NCBI RefSeq assembly: GCF_014805685.1
Contig: NC_060902.1
Location: 932,145 to 996,144, forward strand
Origin: Silurus meridionalis
Lineage: Eukaryota > Chordata > Actinopteri > Siluriformes > Siluridae
DNA: 64,000 bases
Direction of reading: 5' to 3'
This document shows, one piece after another, positions 30,205 to 64,000 of this stretch. Within the stretch, counting starts at the first letter, position 1. Every line of letters begins with the position of its first letter. A model generated the notes under the pieces. It ran no database searches. It was not told the DNA's origin and saw only the letters and a program-made list of their open reading frames with translations. The translations under genes and the position numbers were made by a program.

Positions 30205-31150
30205 ATATGGGTAAATTTGGTGTTTTTTAAATATAATTTCAATTCATTGTGTTGCTTTTAAATGGTTTGAAACTAAAGAAGAAGAAAAAAAGTATCTGAA
30301 GTTCAAACATCAAAATGGAGTCAAAAGAAATGATGGAGACACAAAAACCCTCATAAAAATAAAAGATTATAAAATTATCCAGTAAAAATATTTTATGAAC
30401 ATTATCAACAAGAAAAAAAATACTAAAATGATTTGATTTTTTTTAAATAATTTTAAAAAAGGAAACAAGTATTAAATAATTTGAATGTTTTGGTTTCACT
30501 GATATTTTACAAAAAAAATACACAGACCAAATTAATTAAATGAATAAAATCATATAGACTAAATATAAATTAAATAAAAATATATAGTACCATTTAAACA
30601 ACAAATAAAATTGATATATATTTCAGTGGAAGTGAATTATTTAATTATTTTTTTGTCTGACACTAAACTCTATTTTTAACAAATAAAAATGAAAATGAAC
30701 ACTGTTTCCTGTCTGAAATAAAAACATAAAACAAAACACGATATTTTAATGTAATTGTATGAATTTGATGATTTGAATGTTTGGTGAAAAATTAATTTTC
30801 AACATCTTAATTTATGAGTTCACAACATTCCGTTTCTCAAATATTACACACATGAGCTGTTTTAGAGAATTCTTTATAATCATAGAGAATTATGTAATGT
30901 ATAATAATATATTTTATAATTTTATATAAATAGTTTTATTTTTATTTCTTTTTTTTTTACTTTTGCTCACGAGTACAATTTATGAGAAATAATCAACAAA
31001 AATAAATGAATGAATTAAATATATTTACAGCGGATTTGTACATTTTTTGTGATATGAAATAAAATTAGTAAATGAACACAACACACACGGTTTAGTGCAC
31101 GCGCCTGATTCATTTTACAACCGTGCAGAACTAATAATCACAAACCGGTT
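30168..31150. other. AT-rich intergenic DNA with a (TA)n run
   Basis: (TA)n at about 30169-30196, then about 900 bp of A/T-rich unique DNA without ORFs or recognisable repeats. Confidence 0.6.
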
Positions 31151-31955
31151 TTATTAGCAAATAAAAGAAAAGAGAAGAGAAATGAAGGAGAGAAGATCAG
31201 CTCTGGTCTCCTGCTGCTTCTTCACACAGCAGTGCTGAAATATTCATTCAGTTCTCCTGCTTCTTCTCATCTCGATCCTCAGATCATTTTCACCACTGAA
31301 ATAAAACACAAACTCGAATGAGTTCAAAGAAAAAGCCATGAAACGCCGCAGGTCGTGTTTTTATGCACGTGACTGAGGAAATTCCGTCTCTCCCACGAGG
31401 AGAAGCTCCGAAGCCCAGAAGATTTGTGTCTGCTCTGGTTTATGACTTGTACAGTGAAGCACGAGCTTTTCAGGCCTCCAGCAGGAGAAGTCACGTGGGT
31501 CAGGAAACTGCAGCGGGATTTCGGGTTCAATCCGGAAATGACGTAACGAGGTTTCAGCTCATTAAATATAATTACATTAATAACGTTCAAATAATTTAAT
31601 ATGACAGTAAAAATCTTCTGTGTGAGTCAGAGAATGCATTTTTTATTCAATGTATATGTTTCTGATGTTTACATGAATTATGCATATTTACATTCTTACT
31701 TTGCATAAACACGAATATTAAATACATTTACATTGACTGAGGATGAGGAGAGGATGAAGATGTGGAGGGGATGAAGTTGAGGAGAGCATGAAGTTGAGGA
31801 GAGGATGATGATGTGGTGAGGATGAAGATGTGGTGAGGATAAAGTTGAGGAGAGGATGAAGATGTGGAGGGATGAAGTTGAGGAGAGGAGGATGAAGAGA
31901 TGAAGATGGAGTAAGGATGAGGGTGCAGGAGGCAAGGATGTGTTTGTGTGTGTGA

Positions 31956-32526
<571 letters not shown>

Positions 32527-32640
32527 TGTTTCTTCTGCAGCAGGAGTTTATTATTATAATGAGGCTTTTCATCATTTATTATTGGATCCTGCAGCAATTT
32601 AAAGCCCAGTTTTACTGCAGACTTTCATTTACATCAGCTC

Positions 32641-32642
<2 letters not shown>

Positions 32643-32713
<71 letters not shown>

Positions 32714-32731
32714 CCCTACAGACCAGCAGCA

Positions 32732-32773
<42 letters not shown>

Positions 32774-32912
32774 AATATAATATAAAAATATATTTTAAAT
32801 ATAACAAGTATTAAAAAAAACACACTGAAATGTATTATTATTAACATAATTTCAGGGTAAAAAAGTAATAAATAATTATACAAATAAAACTTTTTGAAGA
32901 AACTAAAAAGCT

Positions 32913-32971
<59 letters not shown>
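32643..32971. repeat. CA, GT and AAT microsatellites in tandem
   Basis: (CA)n about 32644-32712, (GT)n about 32734-32770 and (AAT)n about 32912-32971. The CA and GT runs are complementary and could pair as a hairpin. Confidence 0.92.
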
Positions 32972-32972
<1 letters not shown>

Positions 32973-33899
32973 TTTTGAACTACATTTCTATAAAATTAAA
33001 TTAAATTAAATTAAATATATAATTAAAAATATAAAACAATAAGACATTTAAAAACATACAGGATTCTCACTTTATTTTTAATAAAGAATTTCTAGCATAA
33101 AAAGTCGGGAAAAAATTCGACCATAAACCTGCTTAAGAAATTAATTATAAAAATTACAGCAATTAATAAAAATAATACTGTATTTCCAATATTGTGAGTT
33201 TCACTGTGACCTTTGACCTCAGCGGCTTTGAGGGAGTTTCACAGCTCTCCTGTGTGAGAATGAAGGAACAGCGCCCCCTGCCGGTGTGAAACAATAAGCA
33301 GCTTTTAAATAATGAAAAATAGTAAGTAATAATTTAATGGAATGGGTTTATGTGTTAGTGTATAATGAAAAATGCTATTAAAAATAAATAAAATGTTTTT
33401 ATTTTAATACTTAAATAGCGCTTAATGATGCTCCTGAATACTATTGATGTTGCAGTTGTATGAAACCAAATAATTTTAACTCCAAATGCACATTTATATT
33501 ATAATATATTTAAATATACTATATATAATATGAGGTGTGTGTAAAAATCTTCTGTAAGAGTTTAATATAATGATAAATGATCATTATTATTGTAAATGTG
33601 ATCACGTGGGCAGTGTTTTACACCTCTATAGATTCATTATTCTGAAAAGTTGAATGTAGATTTATTTAAAGGCTTTTTCAGTTCACATGCACCTGAGACT
33701 CTTCCACAAACCTGAAAATCATTTTAATCAAACAGAAAAAAAGAAAAATTTGAGCAAACAAAAATTGGTTGGATGTGATAAAGAATCAGGAGAAATCATA
33801 CAAAAAAAGTCCCACTAACACAAAAAGTGTCAAAACATGAAATTTATCACCTGCTTCAGAAAAAGTGTTGATAAGATCACAAACACCTGCGTACGTTCT

Positions 33900-33924
33900 C
33901 AATCTCTCTCTCACACACTCTCAA

Positions 33925-33988
<64 letters not shown>

Positions 33989-34092
33989 TCTCTCTCTCAC
34001 ACACACACACTCTCAATCTCTCTCTCACACACACACACACACACTTTCAATCTCTCTCTCACACTCTCAATCTCTCTCTCACACACTCTCAA

Positions 34093-34134
<42 letters not shown>

Positions 34135-34136
34135 AA

Positions 34137-34168
<32 letters not shown>

Positions 34169-34172
34169 TCAA

Positions 34173-34220
<48 letters not shown>

Positions 34221-34354
34221 TCAATCTCTCTCTCTCTCACACACACACACGCTCTCAATCTCTCTCACACACACACACACACTTTCAATCTCTCTCTCAC
34301 ACACTCTCAATCTCTCAATCTCTCTCACACACTCAATCTCTCTCACACTCTCAA

Positions 34355-34407
<53 letters not shown>

Positions 34408-34501
34408 CTCTCTCTCTCACACACTCTCAATCTCTCTCTCTCACACACACACACACACTTTCAATCTCTCTCACACACTCTCAATCTCTCTCTCACACAC
34501 A

Positions 34502-34535
<34 letters not shown>

Positions 34536-34568
34536 TTCAATCTCTCTCTCTCTCTCACACACACTCAA

Positions 34569-34610
<42 letters not shown>

Positions 34611-34613
34611 TCA

Positions 34614-34648
<35 letters not shown>

Positions 34649-34743
34649 TCAATCTCTCTCTCACACACACACACTTTCAATCTCTCTCTCACACTCTCAA
34701 TCTCTCACACACATTCTCAATCTCTCACACACACACTTTTAAT

Positions 34744-34775
<32 letters not shown>

Positions 34776-34863
34776 CTCTCTCTCTCTCTCACTTAGCACT
34801 TAGAGGAACACTCGCTTTCAGGCTTTCAGTCTCTCTCTCTCACACACACACACTCATTCTCAA

Positions 34864-34901
<38 letters not shown>

Positions 34902-35233
34902 TCTCACTTAGAGTAACACTCACTTTCAGTCTTACACACACACACACATTCTCAATCTCTCAGAGTAACACTCACTTTCAATCTTACACACACACATTCT
35001 CAATCTCTCAGAGTAACACTCACTTTTAGTCTTACACACACACACACTCTCTCACACACATTCTCAATCTCTCACTTAGAGGAACACTCACTTTTAGTCT
35101 TACACACACACACACTCTCACACACATTCTCAATCTCTCACTTAGAGAACCACTCGCTTTCAGTCTCTCACACACACCCTCTCACACACACACACATTCT
35201 CAATCTCTCACTTAGAGGAACACTCACTTTTAG

Positions 35234-35284
<51 letters not shown>

Positions 35285-35355
35285 CTCTCTCACACATTCT
35301 CAAACACACACACTCACATTCTCAATCTCTTACTTAGAGGAACACTCACTTTCAG

Positions 35356-35401
<46 letters not shown>
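33900..35401. repeat. Compound CA/TC satellite with changing unit
   Basis: 1.5 kb. The first part alternates TCTCTC, CA runs and TTTCAATCTC or CTCAATCTC. From about 34790 a longer unit appears, with words CTTAGAGGAACACTCAC, TTTTAGTCTTACACA and CATTCTCAATCTCT recurring about every 40-115 bp. The 300-residue ORFs here are artefacts. Confidence 0.93.
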
Positions 35402-35408
<7 letters not shown>

Positions 35409-35499
35409 CTTACAGAGGTTTTATTTGAGTGTAATGAATAAAAGCTCGTCTTCTCACTGCACACACAGAGTTGGATCACGAGGTGGCGTCTGGATTCAT

Positions 35500-35949
35500 G
35501 TTACATTACAGATCAGCACGTCTTTATTTTCTTTAAAGAAGAGAAAGTAAAGAAGAGAACGATGTGATTGTTTACAGTGAAACTGCAGGACATGCAGGAG
35601 AGCAGGACTACAGCTACGACTCGGGCACTCTCTCTCTTCTCTAGCACTTCTACACAGTTTACTAACACACCAGCTGCACAACTCCTGCTTCTCTTTACAT
35701 CCCGACACGGCGTGAGGAAACCGAGAGACGGCTTTGTCTAAACATCTACACGCTACAGTCAAGATCAGAACAAAAATAACAAAAAAATCGACTTTTTTTT
35801 TTTCTTTTCACTCCAGTGTTTTAAAATTATATTAGAAATAAAAAATATGAATAAAAAATACACAGCATGGCGCTAAAGAACTAAAACTGTCATAGTCCGT
35901 TATTATATATATATATTTTATAATACCAAACATAAATGAAATATAAATC

Positions 35950-35989
<40 letters not shown>

Positions 35990-37416
35990 GTCGTTAATAG
36001 GAATGTGCCGATAATCAGTGACACGATACATCACGATATTTAACACAACGTAGTTTTTTGTTTTCTTTCCTCGAGAGGAAGATTCCAGCGTTCAGGCTCT
36101 GATTATTTCTTTGAAGTACAAATTAATGTTTTAATTAAAAACTTAAAAAAAAAAAAAAAAAAAAAGAAAAGAAGAAGATCGGCACATCAGCCTAGATCCG
36201 TGGCCGGGTTGCCAGATCTCGTCAGGAAAAGACTGCATGTTATACATCAGTGTGTTAATATTGACTTCCACGTACACAAAACAAGACAAAAACTAAACAA
36301 ACGTAATTCAAACTGTAATTAAAGCATGGTACACAGAGCTGTAAATTTCCCCAAACCGTCAGTCCATTCTGCTTCACTTTCGCAGAGTCTTTCCATTGTT
36401 TTTTTTTTGTTTGTTTTTTCCAGTTTGTGAAGAGATGCATCATGGGATGTTGAGTCTTTTTTGTGTAGTTACGGCGAGAGCCTTTTTCATCGTGATGCCC
36501 ATTAAGTACGAGAGAGAAAGTCATAGTGATGAAGAGAGGATAAAAACTCTGCGAATCGTAGTTCACGCTGAGGGACGAGTGTGAAATGTGCATTAAAAAA
36601 AAAAAAAAACGTTTAGACATGGATGTAGAACCCGGACCGGGGTTTCAACTGGAATGGTTGTCATGGGTATCACCATGGCAACAGAACAAACAGCACGAGC
36701 CCGGTGGGATGAGGGGTTTCTCCAAACATCTGGAAATGTCGAATCCTTCTGCTAACAAAGTCACATATGTGAAGTCCTTGAGGAGATTCTTAACTTCGTG
36801 AACAGATCAACTGAACGTGTTAATGAGCCTTTTATAACCTGGAATAATAAAATAGCCCACTCCCTGGCCCCCAGGATCACTTCATTATCAGCAATGAATT
36901 TCCAAATGTATGACCCTAAAACCGTTCTACTGAGTCGCACATTAGCACTAACTAGTAACGAGCAGAGTGTGTATGAGGAGTGGAGAGAAGTGTTACAGTA
37001 CAAAAAAACAAAAACCCTCAATATGGTTATTTACACACGGCGCAGATATCGAGTGAGCGTCCACAGCGGAGAGAGGAATACAATCAGGAACACAGAAAAA
37101 AAAAAAAAAAAAGAAACGCCGGAGACGACTTTTGTCTGCATTGCGATTCGTTCGCACCTTTTAAAAAAATTCGTCAAGTGTAAGATTGATGTTCATGATC
37201 TCGTACGCAGAGATCTTTTCTTTTTCCCACGGCGACAAAATCATAAAAAAATAAAATAAAACAACGCATTTGATTCTCTCCCTCTCTCGATCAGTAACGT
37301 CGGGGTGGTTTTTATTCAATTATTTATTTCTTTTCCTCCCGCGGCAGTGCGAGGCGACGGTCAGGGAGCCAGGAAGTGTGTGTTTGTCATTTTTCCCCAA
37401 ATTTCCGTTTGGAATG
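35500..37416 (-). other. znf740 3' UTR (extent unknown) and following DNA
   Basis: No further coding exon was found below 37417 on this strand. The stretch is unique-looking, with two poly-A runs and a GT tract, and probably includes the znf740 3' UTR. A definite poly(A) site could not be chosen. Confidence 0.3.
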
Positions 37417-60159
<22,743 letters not shown>

Positions 60160-61330
60160 CACTGAAGAGGACAAGGGGGAGGGGGAGGGGCCAGGAGCTG
60201 TCACTCAGGATGATGCACTAGACAATAGGACACACCCACTGCTATCATCTGGCACCAATTTTTCGTCCTGTCCTAGAGATATCACAGAGACAGACAGACA
60301 GAGAACAGAAAGATGGAAGGATGAACGTCAAATCTTACCCTGAAACACACCTCTCATGTGAGGATGTAGCTAGCTGGTTAGCTAGCTGCTTCTAAACTAG
60401 CAAAGATAGATACCTCATTGGGAGTGAGATTTACTTGTTACCCTGATACCTAATTGAGCTCGCTATTACTCAGGAACTGTTGCAATTTCTTTTTCAGTCA
60501 TGTTAACATCACGAGTTGTGTTTATTTGTTCCAATGTTGTTGTTTTTTATAATTAATGATCTCTGTTAGCAATTAATAAAAATGCACCAACATCTAAAAA
60601 TGTATTACACACAATAAAAGGCCATAAATAACATGGTGTGCATGCCGCGATAACCGCTGTTTATATTTACAGACGCACTGCTGCGCAAATCGATAAAAAT
60701 ATATCGCTACGGTATTGCGATGTGAAGTCTTCGATACTACCGCAGATCCGCGGTGTCACGTGACGCCTTTACGCCTCTGGCATTTAAAGATGAAAGTTTT
60801 TACTAATTTTGTGTTTTTTTATTACATTACATTGATTTATTATTCGAAAGAAATACGCGAGGAGGATTTTATTAGCCGAAAAATCAAATGATAAAATCAA
60901 GATGATGTGCTAATCTCTCCCATTTTCTGCTAATGTAAGTAAGTTGTGGTTCGGAATGACCTGAAACGGTTAGCTGACAGGATGGATACAAAAATGTAAG
61001 AGAAAAAAATAAGAATCGATTATGAAATAAAATGTGTATCAAATATTTAAGAATAAAGATGTAAGGAACAACCCAGCTCGCTTTCTGATGCTAATCCGTG
61101 CTAACAGATGCGTATGCAGATCCTGAGGTAAAGCAGGCCAGAGCTAGCTTAGCATACAAGATTAGCTTGTGTGCTAAGTACCGTTAGCGCTCCACTCCCT
61201 ACCGACACCCCGATAGAAAAAAAATACACAATAAAACCGTTCAGACTGTAGATTTATTAACACGCTGACACTCGGACACACGGGGGATGTTTATAATTAC
61301 ACCGAAATGCAGCGTGTTGTGTTTGATTAC

Positions 61331-61500
61331 CTTTAAATCGCTTTCGCTTTTCCGTCTGAGGAGAAAAAAAGAACCGCCTCCTAATCGCAGCGTCCACATC
61401 AGCCAGCGCGAGCTACAGTTTACAAACACAGGAAACAGCACCGGAAGTGCTCGCCGAGAACGCGCGCCCGACACAAACCCGGAAGTGCTCCCCGAGAACG
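61331..61500 (-). promoter_or_regulatory. znf740 promoter and probable noncoding first exon
   Basis: The minus strand shows a good donor (TTTAAAG, then gtaatc) with the exon ending at 61331. Just upstream are two ETS-type sites, CCGGAAGTG beginning at 61441 and 61479. They sit in two nearly identical copies of a block about 38 bp apart, each followed by CGAGAACGCGC, in a locally CpG-rich stretch. This fits a housekeeping promoter with GABPA-like sites; start site and 5' end are approximate. Confidence 0.55.
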
Positions 61501-61509
61501 CGCACAGAA

Positions 61510-62265
61510 GCGCTGTATAGTGTAATCACGGTTTTTTAATACACAATAATAAACCTTTCACTAATACTATTTCATTTCAATATAAAGCGCATTTCACAGA
61601 ATTACTTCTTTTCTCATATTTATACCTGTTAGAGCCAATAAACCTTCCACCAACTGAATCATACATCGATCACAATATTAAAAATGTAGCCAATGATATT
61701 AAATAAACATATAAAGCAGCCACTGATGAGATATGATACGAATCCGCCCTTTCACGCTGCAGTGCGATCTGATTCAGATCTGATTCAGCACAATGCGATT
61801 CAATGCAATAGACAAAATCTGATGCACTGCAATATAATAGGTAACAGATAATACGCTTTTATTTCAGACTCACAGCAAATGATCAACTTACTTAGGCACC
61901 TTCTGACTTCATCTCATGGTCCCTTTCACAAACACGGCTTTGTAGTGCAAAAAAAAAAAGGATGAAATAAACCCAGACGCTCTTTTCCTGTTGTGTGTGC
62001 GGGAAGTTACAGCTCTACCTCTGCCATGTTAATCTGTATTCTATGTGTCTCTATAGTGTTGTGATACTTCATGCTCACATAGCAGCAGCGGTGCTGAGAG
62101 AAAAGGTTTAGCGACGAGAAATCAATCTAGATATCAGTCATTTTCTAAATAAAAAGTACAGCACAGTTACTGATGATTATATATAAATAAATAGTTTTTA
62201 CCAAAGCAAAAATGTTAAAAAATTATGCATTGTGATACAAAAGGCGATCTGTTTAGCCACCTCTT
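61510..62265. other. Upstream of znf740, no feature seen
   Basis: Unique DNA with short direct repeats such as GATCTGATTCAG (61766 and 61777). No gene or transposon recognised. Confidence 0.4.
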
Positions 62266-62850
62266 GCTTTGATGAAGTTTTGCACTCTTAGTATTCCCTC
62301 AGTCTGCTTTATCAGGTCATCACCTGGAATGGTTTTAAGAAGTTCCCAGAGGTGTTCAGTGTTTGTTGGCTGCTTTTCCTTCACTCTTCCATCCATCTCC
62401 TCACAAAACATCTCAACTGATTTAGGTAGGCTGATTGTAGAGGCCAGATCATCTGATGCAGCTCTCCATCACACTCCTTCTTGAACTAATTGATCTTCCA
62501 TAAAATGGAGGTATGTTTGAAGTCATTGTCCTGTTGGAAAACATATGATGGTCCCACTAAGTGCAAACCCTATAGGATGTGCATGTCATTGCAAAATGTT
62601 GTCATTGCCATGCTGGTTAAGTGTGTCCTCAATTTTAACTAAATCAGCAACAGGGTCACCAGCAAAGCACCTTCACACCATCACACCTCCTCCTGCAGTA
62701 GGTGGTTTCAGAGGCTGTTTATTCTAATAAACGTATCCTTTACAGCAGAGGTAGCTCTTGATCTTTTTTCCTGGGACGAACAGGGACAGTCTTTATCATA
62801 GATTCATCTGATTGACTGACCTTCATTCTTACAGTAATAAAGGGCCGTCT
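62265..62850 (-). mobile_element. Tc1-like transposon relic with internal deletion
   Basis: Minus strand antisense words: TCACCTGGAATGGTTTTAAG, AGTTCCCAGAGGTGTTCAG, CATTGTCCTGTTGGAAAA and CACCATCACACCTCCTCCTG belong to the transposase C-terminal half. Then CAGAGGTAGCTCTTGATC and GATTGACTGACC belong to its N-terminus, with the middle missing. Related to the relic at 37960. Confidence 0.7.
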
Positions 62851-62894
62851 AATCTCATAACCTATGTACAGTCGTTGTAATAGCACTAATAGGG

Positions 62895-62896
<2 letters not shown>

Positions 62897-62959
<63 letters not shown>
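62897..62959. repeat. (CA)n microsatellite
   Basis: About 62 bp of CA between two Tc1-like fragments. Confidence 0.94.
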
Positions 62960-62965
<6 letters not shown>

Positions 62966-63250
62966 TGTGCAAGAGTTTTAGGTACCTCAAGTACAAAAAA
63001 TTGCTTTCATTGCAATTGCAATTGTTCATTAATTAATGGAAAGTAAATAAAAGAATTCAAATCTAAATCAATATTTGATGTGGCCACTGTTCGGCTTTCA
63101 AGTTTTACACTTGTACACTTTGTACACTTGCACACTGTCTGGGATTTTGTCCCAATATTTATAAAGGTGTTTCTTCTCTGGAAAATTACAATCAATCTAT
63201 TCACTGTATAGGTATTCAGTCATTGTAACCATTAAGTGTACTGTAGAATA
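62960..63250 (-). mobile_element. Tc1-like element end
   Basis: Starts AGTACTGTGCAAGAGTTTTA, a known type of Tc1-like inverted end, and continues with CAATATTTGATGTGGCCAC and TACACTTGCACAC. Same family as 28870-29140. Confidence 0.6.
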
Positions 63251-64000
63251 TTGTTCATCACACACAGCGTGCCAGCTCATCATTCATTTCTCTTTTATTA
63301 AGTTTGTTGCTCTAATTATGTTGCTGGTAGAGAGTAGTGGTGAGCATTCAGTTCATTACCCAACATTTAGCATCATCATCTGATGGGGTATACCCCTTGG
63401 CTGACTCACACTGATGAAGAAATCTTTTCGTCTGATTGCATAATGTGCAGTTGTGTAAAGTGAAACCACAATGCTCCACTGAAAACTTTCTCTTATGTAA
63501 ATGTATGTTTAAATTTTCTTCCCCAAAGCTGAACACGTCTGCCAAATCTTTGCTTAATGGAATCAGAATCAACAGAAACAACTTTTATTGACTTTTACAA
63601 AAAAATCTAAACCTCTGTGCTGTGACTCACAGGTCTTCAGAACCATTCCCCAGTCTGTGGGTTCTCGCCTGTACAGCTCATCATCTGCATTGGCCGAGTC
63701 TACCTTCCCACACAGGTTTACAGAGAACACCCTGGAAACACTCAGGAGCCTGGAGTGATGCTTCACTCACCTTACAGCTACGTTCCTCTGCTCACACATA
63801 CAGTTATCCAGTGCAGAACTTCAGTCACTCTCAGTGCAAACGTTTACATTCCTCTTTTTCCAGTTTATTAGAAAATTTGTTTAATAATTTAGAAAAAAAA
63901 TTTTCAGATCTGTCTATATTTTGTATTGTCTTTGTTGACACACGTTTTGAGCACTAAAGTTTTTTATATATTTAAATACTATTAAAATGTAAATAATATT
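63251..64000. other. Window end, unassigned
   Basis: Small ORFs on both strands (for example 63622-63957 plus) carry no motif I recognise. No splice-supported exon was found. Confidence 0.35.

Noticed and set aside
33837..34803. ORFs of about 300 codons rich in His, Thr, Ser and Leu
   Set aside because: Direct translation of the compound CA/TC satellite, with no start context or splice signals.
63569..63957. Opposed ORFs of 65 and 111 codons near the window end
   Set aside because: No motif, no splice support, and coding on both strands is not credible; left unassigned.

Overview
This window is vertebrate nuclear DNA, almost certainly from a teleost fish. Genes are split by GT-AG introns, intergenic DNA is AT-rich, and the repeats are fish-like: degraded Tc1-like and hAT transposons, an RTE-type LINE fragment, many CA/GT and GA/TC microsatellites, and several minisatellites. 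The repeat families suggest an otophysan, perhaps a catfish, but that is an inference. No prokaryotic features are present.

I could reconstruct three protein-coding genes exon by exon, all on the minus strand. (1) smug1, a uracil-DNA glycosylase, has 3 exons from 9250 down to 6365. (2) hnrnpa1 has 10 coding exons from 26833 down to 22646 and encodes 356 residues. (3) A znf740-type C2H2 zinc-finger gene has coding exons from 60159 down to 37417 and a noncoding first exon near 61331-61500. In mammals the orthologues of all three lie on one chromosome arm (human 12q13), so the grouping looks like conserved synteny. The usual hnrnpa1 neighbour cbx5 was not found.

The standout is znf740. The mammalian gene has three fingers. 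Here the intron between finger 1 and the next finger holds eleven separate 84-bp exons (56974 down to 40822). Each encodes exactly one 28-residue C2H2 finger, each starts and ends in phase 1, and each has intact AG and GT sites. Any subset can be skipped or included without a frameshift, giving predicted proteins from 3 to 14 fingers (260 to 568 residues). Ten of the eleven share an atypical TGVKP linker and nearly invariant recognition helices. Two are identical in sequence and lie in duplicated intron DNA, so the array was still expanding recently.

Layout: 1-1.65 kb, an old dispersed repeat and a CA tract; 1.67-2.94 kb, LINE fragment; 2.94-6.3 kb, pyrimidine-rich DNA, CA arrays and CTTT arrays; 6.4-9.3 kb, smug1; 9.3-22.6 kb, intergenic with microsatellites, Tc1 and hAT relics and one unexplained 171-codon ORF; 22.6-27 kb, hnrnpa1 with a 750-bp minisatellite in an intron; 27-35.5 kb, intergenic with a mariner relic, a Tc1 relic and very long GA, CA and TC tracts; 35.5-61.5 kb, znf740 with transposons and minisatellites in its introns; 61.5-64 kb, upstream DNA with Tc1 relics.
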